IMG/VR virus record: IMGVR_UViG_3300017786_000146
Location: 1 to 23,832 of that record
From: a virus
Strand: one strand, 5' to 3'
DNA: 23,832 nt
The translations under genes and the position numbers were made by a program. The notes under the pieces were generated by a model that worked only from the letters and a program-made list of their open reading frames with translations, was not told the origin of the DNA and did not search any database. This document shows, piece after piece, positions 1 to 3,752 of this stretch; position 1 is the stretch's first letter, and each line of letters opens with the position of its first letter.

Positions 1-60
1 CCATTAGAAATGCCATACTATGACCTGAGTAGATTTGGAATACATGATTATGGAACTTGA
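1..60 (+). CDS. Possible C-terminal end of an upstream gene (partial)
   Basis: The first frame is open from the window edge to a TGA at 58-60 and reads PLEMPYYDLSRFGIHDYGT; the other two forward frames hit stops early. A 7-bp stem-loop (GATACTA/TAGTATC, 59-77) directly follows the stop, as expected at a gene end. Nineteen codons are too few to identify a family, and the open frame could be chance. No function is proposed. Confidence 0.35.
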   Translation, partial: PLEMPYYDLSRFGIHDYGT

Positions 61-77
61 TACTATAGGATAGTATC
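59..77 (+). other. Small inverted repeat after the first stop codon
   Basis: GATACTA at 59-65 pairs with TAGTATC at 71-77 across a 5-base loop. There is no T-tract, so it is a weak terminator candidate at best. It may mark the 3' end of the upstream transcript. Confidence 0.35.
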
Positions 78-86
78 CTTGTACCA

Positions 87-144
87 TTATCCGCACATTG
101 CTGTCACAGGGTTTTCCACAGTTTTGTTGTGAGTTGTGGAAAAC
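87..144. promoter_or_regulatory. DnaA-box-like inverted pair (cyanobacterial form)
   Basis: GTTTTCCACA (111-120) and its exact reverse complement TGTGGAAAAC (135-144) face each other across 14 bases. TTTTCCACA is the DnaA-box form reported for cyanobacterial chromosomal origins. A weaker match, TTATCCGCA (87-95), lies just upstream with one change from the E. coli box. What is seen is the motif and its symmetry; binding of host DnaA is inferred. Together with the second pair at 376-396 it makes this non-coding stretch a candidate origin. Confidence 0.55.
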
Positions 145-267
145 TTTTAGAATCATTAAATAAATGGGGTTAAGGTGCTCTCAAGATGTAGTCTTAGCCC
201 GCAACCTACCGAATGTCAAGGAGAGATGTGCCAGTCCTCAAAGTGTCACACAAACCCTTGGAATCAC

Positions 268-296
268 TTGACATTTACTTGGAGCTCCCTTATAAT
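268..296 (+). promoter_or_regulatory. Perfect consensus sigma-70 promoter
   Basis: TTGACA (268-273) and TATAAT (291-296) match the bacterial vegetative consensus exactly, with the optimal 17-base spacing. Transcription should start near 302-304. This is the strongest promoter-like sequence in the window and is expected to be read by host RNA polymerase soon after infection. The predicted start falls on an ATG at 303 that opens only a 17-codon frame (303-356), so the transcript more likely serves as a leader for the gene at 501, a small RNA, or an origin primer. Confidence 0.75.
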
Positions 297-310
297 AACA
301 GCATGGATCT

Positions 311-365
311 CCAAAAGACTCGGAAACACTCGGTTGACTACTTCGTGACCTTCTGAGTCTTTTGG
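311..365 (+). ncRNA. Long stem-loop at the start of the 303 transcript (candidate small RNA or leader)
   Basis: CCAAAAGACTC (311-321) is perfectly complementary to GAGTCTTTTGG (355-365), an 11-bp stem closing a 33-base loop that can form a small inner GGTTG/TGACC hairpin. It begins about 8 bases after the predicted start of the consensus promoter. The bases after the stem are GATTCGCA, not a T-tract, so it is not a classical terminator. It could be a 5' stabilising hairpin, a small RNA, or an origin primer structure. No known RNA family was recognised. Confidence 0.4.
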
Positions 366-375
366 GATTCGCACC

Positions 376-396
376 TTTTCCACAACCTGTGGAAAA
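376..396. promoter_or_regulatory. Second DnaA-box-like inverted pair
   Basis: TTTTCCACA (376-384) and TGTGGAAAA (388-396) form a near-continuous palindrome separated by only three bases (ACC). Both halves match the cyanobacterial DnaA-box form exactly. The pair sits immediately upstream of the AT-rich repeat tract at 404-496, the usual order of initiator sites and unwinding region in bacterial origins. Function is inferred. Confidence 0.55.
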
Positions 397-403
397 CTCA
401 AAA

Positions 404-496
404 GATTAAAAAATGACTTTTTAAGATTCTTCTCTTTTTAAGAAAGTTAAAAAAGTGACTTTTTAACATTTTGAGGTTTTTAAGAAAATTAAACTT
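404..496. repeat. AT-rich tract with near-identical repeats
   Basis: TTAAAAAATGACTTTTTAA (406-424) recurs as TTAAAAAAGTGACTTTTTAA (447-466) with one inserted base, and related TTTTTAAGAAA strings lie at 435-445 and 477-486. Each repeat is itself nearly palindromic. The tract is very poor in G+C. It could be an origin unwinding element, an operator array for the gene at 501, or an upstream promoter enhancer. Confidence 0.5.
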
Positions 497-500
497 TAAC

Positions 501-737
501 ATGTTTGTGAAAACTTACGAAAATCTTGATAGTTCAGCTATTAATAGACTGAAAGTATCAAATAATAGTGTATTTGTAACATATAACAGTAATATTGACA
601 AAGAATATGAATTTAGCTGTGAAAACACAGTAGAATTCAATGATACAGTCAATAATACTGTTAACAATAAAGAATCTCTTGGTAAACTACTTAATAGTAG
701 TATAAGAGAAGGCAAACTCGTTGATATCACTAAATAA
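501..737 (+). CDS. Small hypothetical protein, possibly KTSC-like
   Basis: This 78-codon frame starts at ATG 501. A TTG 30 bases upstream (471) would extend it, but that would run into the AT-rich repeats. No good ribosome binding site precedes either start. The layout, an early DSSAI-type segment, a central YEFSCENTVEFND stretch and a C-terminal LLNSSIREGKLVD, weakly recalls KTSC-domain proteins (short beta-rich proteins with an 'A-S-x-G' type C-terminal motif), but the match is too loose for a firm assignment. It is Asn- and Ser-rich and is the first gene downstream of the consensus promoter at 268. Function unknown. Confidence 0.7.
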   Translation: MFVKTYENLDSSAINRLKVSNNSVFVTYNSNIDKEYEFSCENTVEFNDTVNNTVNNKESLGKLLNSSIREGKLVDITK

Positions 738-770
738 ATGCAGTATAGAGGTTAAAACACCCCAAAACCG

Positions 771-926
771 ATGACTAAGCGTTCTAAGAAAGAAGGCAAC
801 AGCAAGTACAAAGATTCAGAATGGACCAATGACGCATCTGGATACGATGTAAAGAACATACGCAGACAGACTAAACGTAAGATAACAAAATTCAAGAAAG
901 AGAGCAAGTGGGGTGAGGACAGTTAG
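771..926 (+). CDS. Small basic hypothetical protein (51 aa)
   Basis: ATG 771 opens a 51-codon frame ending at TAG 924-926. The protein is very basic and hydrophilic: it begins MTKRSKKEG and carries NIRRQTKRKITKFKKESK near its C-terminus, which suggests nucleic acid contact, though no domain was recognised. An AGAGG lies too far upstream to be a good ribosome site. The stop codon lies inside the first copy of a 20-base repeat that marks gene ends in this array, and a strong terminator follows 14 bases later. Both support a real gene end. Confidence 0.6.
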   Translation: MTKRSKKEGNSKYKDSEWTNDASGYDVKNIRRQTKRKITKFKKESKWGEDS

Positions 927-938
927 CAAAGTGACCAC
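917..938. repeat. Gene-end repeat, copy 1
   Basis: First of six copies of a roughly 20-base element (consensus about CCAGTTGNCAAACTGTCCAC). This copy covers the stop codon of the 771 gene, starts GGACAGTTAGCAAAGTGACC and is followed two bases later by a terminator. Confidence 0.6.
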
Positions 939-939
939 T

Positions 940-964
940 AAGACCCCACACGGGGTCTTTTTTT
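940..964 (+). terminator. Rho-independent terminator
   Basis: AAGACCCC (940-947), loop ACAC (948-951), GGGGTCTT (952-959), running into seven Ts (958-964). It ends the 771 transcript and forms the first terminator-plus-promoter cassette. Confidence 0.85.
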
Positions 965-969
965 GTTAT

Positions 970-979
970 TATATAAATG
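970..979 (+). promoter_or_regulatory. Promoter -10 (or late motif) behind terminator
   Basis: TATATAAATG spans 970-979, just after the terminator T-tract. It can be read as a host-type -10 box (TATATA or TATAAA) or as a one-off match to the T4-type late motif TATAAATA. It would drive the Api92-like gene at 1047 with a leader of about 60 bases. Confidence 0.45.
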
Positions 980-1046
980 TGGACAGGGATGGGCATCCCA
1001 TAAGCAACTGCTATTCCTTCCACACTATAAACACACAGGAGATCAA

Positions 1047-1502
1047 ATGCCAAACTGGTGTCACAACCGTGTTTCATTCTATTCAGACAATGTTGATGAA
1101 ATCTCATCAATAGCTAAGATCTTTAAGAGTGATGAAGTATTCAACACTATTCTACCATCACCAGACTGGAAGACGACACCCAACGACAAAGGCGAACTGC
1201 CTATCTTGAGAGAGATGAAATCTCCTAAGACTGGCGAAGTTTTCCACAGGACGTACGATTTTCCAGATGGCACAAATGATGACAGATGGTATTCCTGGAA
1301 TAATAACAACTGGGGTACTAAGTGGGAACTGGGTGAGGTAGACTGTGAGCATGACGAAGAAACACTTGAATGTGTATTTGAAACTGCATGGTCACCACCA
1401 GAGGGAATTTATCAAGCACTGCGTGAGCAGTTCCCTGATGTTAGTATATCATGGTTCTGGGATGAACCAGGTATGCAGCAGGCAGGATACCTCAACAACT
1501 AG
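1047..1502 (+). CDS. Api92/YubB-like protein (DUF1281 family)
   Basis: The start at ATG 1047 is set by AGGAG at 1037-1041; the in-frame extension back to 963 would encode an unrelated sequence. The 151-residue product begins MPNWCHNRV, the hallmark N-terminus of the Api92/YubB (DUF1281) family of phage and plasmid proteins with a ferredoxin-like C-terminal domain. Other family hallmarks visible are WNNNNWGTKW (residues 84-93), FETAWSPP (111-118) and EPGMQQAG (140-147). The biochemical role of the family is not established. Its length is near complete for a single-domain member. This is one of few genes in the array with a clear ribosome site. A DnaA-box-like string (1240-1248) inside it is probably coincidence. 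Confidence 0.9.
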   Translation: MPNWCHNRVSFYSDNVDEISSIAKIFKSDEVFNTILPSPDWKTTPNDKGELPILREMKSPKTGEVFHRTYDFPDGTNDDRWYSWNNNNWGTKWELGEVDCEHDEETLECVFETAWSPPEGIYQALREQFPDVSISWFWDEPGMQQAGYLNN

Positions 1503-1523
1503 TCCAGTTTACAAAGTGTCCAC
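1503..1523. repeat. Gene-end repeat, copy 2
   Basis: TCCAGTTTACAAAGTGTCCA begins directly after the stop of the 1047 gene and ends one base before the next terminator stem. Like copy 1 it has AAAGTG where later copies have AAACTG, so the internal palindrome is broken but the sequence is conserved. Confidence 0.6.
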
Positions 1524-1547
1524 ATACCCCTTCACAGGGGTATTTTT
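1524..1547 (+). terminator. Rho-independent terminator
   Basis: ATACCCC (1524-1530), loop TTCACA (1531-1536), GGGGTAT (1537-1543), then five Ts. The loop TTCACA is also a 5-of-6 match to a -35 box, 16 bases before the TATAAT at 1553. Confidence 0.8.
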
Positions 1548-1583
1548 ATGTGTATAATGAAAGAGTAGTCAACCAAAAGCATT
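1531..1583 (+). promoter_or_regulatory. Early-type promoter and repeated leader
   Basis: TTCACA (1531-1536) and TATAAT (1553-1558) are 16 bases apart. The next 25 bases, AAGAGTAGTCAACCAAAAGC and flanks, are nearly identical to the leader at 3032-3061 upstream of another gene. The leader ends at the start codon at 1584 and has no Shine-Dalgarno sequence. Confidence 0.7.
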
Positions 1584-1763
1584 ATGAGTTTTTTCAAGCA
1601 CGTTCAACTTCACGAGTACGACATCACAGACCTCGGAATTACACAGGCGTGTTATGATGAACTTATCGCAGATGGTAACAACAGTGATGAGAAGCAATTA
1701 CGCATTCTATCACGTGCCATGTGTGAAGAGTTCAAAGATTATATGAGACCATTGTTCTCATAA
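1584..1763 (+). CDS. Small hypothetical protein (59 aa)
   Basis: This frame begins at ATG 1584, right after a leader that is shared almost base for base with the 3068 gene, and ends at TAA 1761-1763. The product begins MSFFKHVQLHEYDI and continues with an acidic, mostly helical-looking segment ending MRPLFS. No domain was recognised. It is flanked by a promoter cassette upstream and by gene-end repeat copy 3 and a terminator downstream, so it seems to be transcribed as its own unit. There is no Shine-Dalgarno sequence. It may be an early, host-directed phage protein; this rests only on its size and context. Confidence 0.7.
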   Translation: MSFFKHVQLHEYDITDLGITQACYDELIADGNNSDEKQLRILSRAMCEEFKDYMRPLFS

Positions 1764-1776
1764 GGCAGCTGCCTCA

Positions 1777-1797
1777 ACCAGTTGGCAAACTGTCCAC
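1777..1797. repeat. Gene-end repeat, copy 3
   Basis: ACCAGTTGGCAAACTGTCCA, 14 bases after the stop of the 1584 gene. It contains the CAGTT/AACTG inverted repeat intact and lies three bases before the next terminator. Confidence 0.65.
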
Positions 1798-1800
1798 TAT

Positions 1801-1821
1801 TGCCCCACATGGGGCATTTTT
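1801..1821 (+). terminator. Rho-independent terminator
   Basis: TGCCCC (1801-1806), loop ACAT, GGGGCA (1811-1816), then five Ts (1817-1821). It ends the 1584 unit and sits immediately upstream of the next TATAAT. Confidence 0.8.
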
Positions 1822-1825
1822 CTTT

Positions 1826-1831
1826 TATAAT
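1826..1831 (+). promoter_or_regulatory. Promoter -10 box placed 6 bases before an ATG
   Basis: TATAAT at 1826-1831 is followed by GAAGAC and the ATG at 1838. Transcription from this box should start on or next to the start codon, implying a leaderless message. The -35 region falls in the terminator loop and matches poorly (CCCACA). Confidence 0.65.
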
Positions 1832-1837
1832 GAAGAC

Positions 1838-2017
1838 ATGAGCACATTACATCACGAATCCTTACTTGAAACCTGCTTTGACGAAGCATGGGACGAGTTC
1901 AGATCTCACAACAAACTATCTCTAAAAGAGATGGAAGAGTTATGGGACTTCTCACGTGGCACACGTGACGCCATAGAATCAACAGCACGCAAACTCTTCA
2001 CGGAGGCGTGCAGATGA
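1838..2017 (+). CDS. Small acidic hypothetical protein (59 aa), likely leaderless
   Basis: ATG 1838 lies six bases after a TATAAT box, so translation probably starts at the 5' end of the message. The 59-residue product (MSTLHHESLLETCFDEAWDE at its start) is acidic and predicted largely helical, with a basic end at RKLFTEACR. It overlaps the next gene by four bases (ATGA at 2014-2017), so the two are translationally coupled and probably act together. No family was recognised. The 3' end contains CGGAGGCG at 2001-2008, which supplies the ribosome site for the partner gene. Confidence 0.7.
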   Translation: MSTLHHESLLETCFDEAWDEFRSHNKLSLKEMEELWDFSRGTRDAIESTARKLFTEACR

Positions 2018-2178
2018 GTTGCACCCGTAATCTAAGCATGACCGAATCAGAGGAGGAAGTGCTAGTCAAAATGACTATGTTCTTTATTGACAACGGGTGG
2101 ACAGATGATGAGAGTCAAGAGGCATTTGATTCTCTCACAGATAAGATTTGTGATCCATCTCCATTTGACTACACCTAA
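2014..2178 (+). CDS. Small acidic hypothetical protein (54 aa), coupled to upstream gene
   Basis: ATG 2014 overlaps the previous stop (ATGA) and is served by a GGAGG at 2002-2006 inside the upstream gene. The product begins MSCTRNLSMTESEEEVLVKM and ends DPSPFDYT; it is strongly acidic, with three cysteines or fewer and no recognised domain. An internal ATG at 2038 is an alternative start that would drop eight residues. The stop is followed 20 bases later by gene-end repeat copy 4, which here also acts as the terminator. Function unknown; it is probably part of a two-gene early unit with the 1838 gene. Confidence 0.65.
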   Translation: MSCTRNLSMTESEEEVLVKMTMFFIDNGWTDDESQEAFDSLTDKICDPSPFDYT

Positions 2179-2198
2179 GGGAAAAATCCAGCTGCCCG

Positions 2199-2226
2199 TG
2201 GACAGTTCACAAACTGTCCATTTTTT
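2199..2226 (+). terminator. Gene-end repeat, copy 4, acting as terminator
   Basis: TGGACAGTT (2199-2207) pairs perfectly with AACTGTCCA (2212-2220) around a CACA loop, followed by six Ts (2221-2226). Elsewhere the repeat and the terminator are two adjacent elements; here they have merged into one, keeping the same CACA loop. Confidence 0.8.
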
Positions 2227-2249
2227 ATGGGAATGGGTCTGAAATCGTG

Positions 2250-2258
2250 TATTATAAG
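2250..2258 (+). promoter_or_regulatory. Promoter -10 box close to ATG 2262
   Basis: TATTATAAG contains overlapping -10-like hexamers (TATTAT, TTATAA) that end 4-6 bases before ATG 2262. No convincing -35 box lies upstream. It implies a leaderless or nearly leaderless message. Confidence 0.5.
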
Positions 2259-2261
2259 AAT

Positions 2262-2444
2262 ATGGAAATCACAGACCAGTTTCAAATCACTCTCACCTCT
2301 CAGGAATACGACCTGATCCAAGAGGTTTTCTCATTCGCTTATTCAATGGATTTTGAAGAGCACAGCGATGAGCAAATTTTCAACAGCACATGGGACAAAA
2401 TCTCAAACGCTGATCACAACATCAAATTTGAAGAGGTCAAATGA
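2262..2444 (+). CDS. Small acidic hypothetical protein (60 aa), likely leaderless
   Basis: The frame could start at GTG 2247, but that codon overlaps the -10 box; ATG 2262 is therefore preferred. The 60-residue product begins MEITDQFQITLTSQEYDLIQ and is acidic with an amphipathic, helical look; no domain was recognised. It ends in ATGA at 2441-2444, overlapping the next gene by four bases, which repeats the coupled-pair layout of 1838/2014. Function unknown. Confidence 0.7.
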   Translation: MEITDQFQITLTSQEYDLIQEVFSFAYSMDFEEHSDEQIFNSTWDKISNADHNIKFEEVK

Positions 2445-2620
2445 ATTCTTACGTTGCTGAGTTCTATCCCCAACTCATTCAAAAGGGATACACTGAACGA
2501 GAAGTGAGACAGGAGGCAAAACGTGACGAGTCACGCGAGGTTCCCGATCCTTTCAAATCCAAGTATGAGACATACGACGAGTATTTGGAAGCACTTCACG
2601 AATTCATGAACGGAATTTAA
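2441..2620 (+). CDS. Small hypothetical protein (59 aa), coupled to upstream gene
   Basis: ATG 2441 overlaps the preceding stop (ATGA), with AAGAGG at 2431-2436 as a modest ribosome site. The product begins MNSYVAEFYPQLIQKGYTER and is rich in charged residues, with a central EVPDPFKSKYETYDEY stretch rich in aromatic residues. No family was recognised. The stop (2618-2620) abuts gene-end repeat copy 5, which is followed by a terminator, so this is the last gene of its two-gene unit. Confidence 0.65.
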   Translation: MNSYVAEFYPQLIQKGYTEREVRQEAKRDESREVPDPFKSKYETYDEYLEALHEFMNGI

Positions 2621-2640
2621 ACCAGTTGACAAACTGTCCC
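2621..2640. repeat. Gene-end repeat, copy 5
   Basis: ACCAGTTGACAAACTGTCCC starts on the base after the stop codon of the 2441 gene and is followed one base later by the terminator stem. It differs from copy 3 at only two positions. Confidence 0.65.
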
Positions 2641-2641
2641 A

Positions 2642-2665
2642 AGCACCCACACAGGGTGCTTTTTT
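2642..2665 (+). terminator. Rho-independent terminator
   Basis: AGCACCC (2642-2648), loop ACACA, GGGTGCT (2654-2660), then six Ts (2660-2665). Confidence 0.85.
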
Positions 2666-2676
2666 ATTGCTATATT
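2648..2676 (+). promoter_or_regulatory. Early-type promoter behind terminator
   Basis: TATATT (2671-2676) lies 17 bases after CACACA (2648-2653), which is the terminator loop. The following leader, AGAAGAGTCAAACGAATACA, resembles the start of the repeated leader at 1559 and 3038 but then diverges. It drives the gene at 2702. Confidence 0.55.
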
Positions 2677-2701
2677 AGAAGAGTCAAACGAATACACACT
2701 T

Positions 2702-2998
2702 ATGACAGCATCTGCAGCAACACCTAAGGCACGCAAAACAAGAACACGCAAACCAAGGGCAACCGCAGCAGTCAAGACAGTTACTAAGGCAGCAGTGAAA
2801 AAAACAGTCATCAAGACTACATCACCCCGCCGCCCTAGCACTGCCAAACTCATCAACTCATCACGCTACATGCAAGACATAAAGCAAAGATGGGCAATAC
2901 ATGAGTTTGAGATCAACGCCCTAGCTAATGACCTTAAGAAAGGTTTTACCATGGTTCAACCATATGGTCAGCAGTTAGTCAACCAGTTTAAGAACTGA
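2702..2998 (+). CDS. Basic protein with histone-tail-like N-terminus
   Basis: ATG 2702 gives 98 residues. The first 45 contain 14 Lys/Arg and no acidic residue, with Ala, Thr and Pro filling the rest (segments such as KARKTRTRKPRA and VTKAAVKKTVIKTTSPRRP). This composition is typical of disordered nucleic-acid-binding tails, as in histone H1-like bacterial proteins. Residues 46-98 look folded and helical (RYMQDIKQRWAIHEFEINAL, then DLKKGFTMVQPYGQQL). The most economical inference is a small DNA- or RNA-binding protein, perhaps acting on host or phage DNA early in infection; no named family was recognised. It has its own promoter and terminator and no clear ribosome site. Confidence 0.75.
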   Translation: MTASAATPKARKTRTRKPRATAAVKTVTKAAVKKTVIKTTSPRRPSTAKLINSSRYMQDIKQRWAIHEFEINALANDLKKGFTMVQPYGQQLVNQFKN

Positions 2999-3000
2999 CA
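2982..3000. repeat. Gene-end repeat, copy 6 (diverged)
   Basis: ACCAGTTTAAGAACTGACA overlaps the last codons of the 2702 gene. It keeps the CAGTT and AACTG arms but has drifted in the middle and at the 3' end. Confidence 0.45.
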
Positions 3001-3005
3001 CACAC

Positions 3006-3026
3006 GCACCCCACGGGGTGCTTTTT
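3006..3026 (+). terminator. Rho-independent terminator
   Basis: GCACCC (3006-3011), loop CACG, GGGTGC (3016-3021), then five Ts. It follows the 2702 gene at once. Confidence 0.8.
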
Positions 3027-3031
3027 ATTTG

Positions 3032-3061
3032 TATAATAAAAGAGTAGTCAACCAAAGCATT
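3032..3061 (+). promoter_or_regulatory. Early-type promoter with repeated leader
   Basis: TATAAT (3032-3037) is followed by AAAAGAGTAGTCAACCAAAG and CATT, which match 1553-1583 with one substitution and one missing base. The gene at 3068 begins seven bases later. Confidence 0.7.
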
Positions 3062-3067
3062 CCACTC

Positions 3068-3388
3068 ATGAGATTAATTGAACGTCAGATGAACCGCGCA
3101 ATCAGAAACAACTCTGATTTCAGAAAGGATAACACAGAGGTCGTGAACATTCGCGGCAATGCATTTGTATACCTACACGGTAATCACATTGCAACTGTAT
3201 CAAATGATTCAATGCAAATCTTTGATGGCGGGTGGCAGTCAGTCACAACCAAGTCAAGACTGAACGCCCTATGCTATGAGTTCGCATATGGTTGCGGCGT
3301 ATTCCAAAGGAAATTTGAGTGGTTCATTTCAACCCGTGCTGGTGACGTTGATTTTGTTGACGGTTACGAGTTACCGCTGGCGACTTGA
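3068..3388 (+). CDS. Conserved-type phage hypothetical protein (106 aa)
   Basis: ATG 3068 is preferred over the in-frame upstream start at 3029, because that start lies inside the -10 box and leader. The 106-residue product has an N-terminal basic helix (MRLIERQMNRAIRNN), a beta-rich centre with VYLHGNHIATV, a GGWQSVTTKSRLNAL segment around residues 67-82, and VFQRKFEWF near the C-terminus. I associate this pattern with small hypothetical proteins of phages and plasmids, but cannot name a function. It has its own promoter and is followed by an elaborate stem-loop. Confidence 0.8.
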   Translation: MRLIERQMNRAIRNNSDFRKDNTEVVNIRGNAFVYLHGNHIATVSNDSMQIFDGGWQSVTTKSRLNALCYEFAYGCGVFQRKFEWFISTRAGDVDFVDGYELPLAT

Positions 3389-3405
3389 TGGCACACTATT
3401 CAATG

Positions 3406-3475
3406 CCCCATCTCCCAAAACTTAGAACAGAGGACCGCCTGGTCCATTATGATCTAATCGGGAAGATGGGGTCTT
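3406..3475 (+). terminator. Large two-level stem-loop after the 3068 gene
   Basis: CCCCATCT (3406-3413) plus CCC (3414-3416) pair with GGG (3460-3462) and AGATGGGG (3464-3471), with one bulged A. The enclosed loop holds a second perfect hairpin, GGACC/GGTCC (3432-3445). The sequence after it is TCTTCTCTTAT, a weak T-rich run. It may be a terminator, a structured RNA leader, or a small RNA; it is much larger than the other terminators in the array. Confidence 0.55.
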
Positions 3476-3479
3476 CTCT

Positions 3480-3485
3480 TATAAA
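3480..3485 (+). promoter_or_regulatory. Promoter -10 candidate
   Basis: TATAAA at 3480-3485 follows the large stem-loop and lies 26 bases before ATG 3512. Its position matches the cassette pattern of the neighbouring genes. Confidence 0.45.
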
Positions 3486-3511
3486 TCTTTTGAAGGAACA
3501 ATTTTTTAACA

Positions 3512-3721
3512 ATGACAAACGTTAACACCTGGGCAGTTCAGCCCGCCAGCTGGTCCAAATTTGATGAGCACGGCGCGGTGTACTGTGCAGACATTGACAC
3601 AGCATACAAAGTTTGCAGCTCAATTGCTGGCGAGGGTGACCAGGTAATTTACAAGCTAACACATGGCGACCCTATCAAGTGGGTACGTGTGACAGGCAAC
3701 GAACTGGTCCAATCTGCATAG
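3512..3721 (+). CDS. Small hypothetical protein (69 aa)
   Basis: ATG 3512 opens a 69-codon frame ending at TAG 3719-3721. An AAGGA at 3493-3497 is about 14 bases upstream, rather far for a ribosome site. The product begins MTNVNTWAVQPASWSKFDEH and later reads VIYKLTHGDPIKWVRVTGNE, a beta-strand-like pattern. It looks like a compact soluble domain with no signal peptide or membrane segment. No family was recognised. The following intergenic gap is only 31 bases, without a terminator, so transcription may continue into the 3753 gene. Confidence 0.7.
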   Translation: MTNVNTWAVQPASWSKFDEHGAVYCADIDTAYKVCSSIAGEGDQVIYKLTHGDPIKWVRVTGNELVQSA

Positions 3722-3740
3722 ATTTCTGCACACCCCGCCC

Positions 3741-3746
3741 TATAAT
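3741..3746 (+). promoter_or_regulatory. Promoter -10 box placed 6 bases before an ATG
   Basis: TATAAT (3741-3746), then AAGAAC, then ATG 3753. This is the same spacing as at 1826/1838 and again implies a leaderless message. CACACC upstream (3730-3735) is a poor -35. Confidence 0.6.
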
Positions 3747-3752
3747 AAGAAC

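Noticed and set aside
164-271. 35-codon open frame starting at ATG 164
   Set aside because: No ribosome site or promoter near the start, no recognisable sequence pattern, and it ends inside the -35 box of the consensus promoter. Treated as chance.
303-356. 17-codon frame at the predicted start of the consensus promoter
   Set aside because: Too short to separate from chance, and its sequence is fully accounted for by the stem-loop at 311-365. Mentioned only as a feature of the transcript.
963-1046. Upstream extension of the Api92-like gene
   Set aside because: MPNWC is the family N-terminus and a good ribosome site precedes ATG 1047; the extension runs through the terminator and promoter.
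1240-1248. TTTTCCACA inside the Api92-like gene
   Set aside because: Single copy in coding sequence without a partner; probably coincidence, so it was left out of the origin candidate.
2626-2631. TTGACA inside gene-end repeat copy 5 as a -35 box
   Set aside because: The nearest -10 box is 39 bases away, and no hexamer fits at 16-18 bases.
917-3000. CRISPR array
   Set aside because: The six repeats are spaced by whole genes and vary in sequence; there are no regular spacers.
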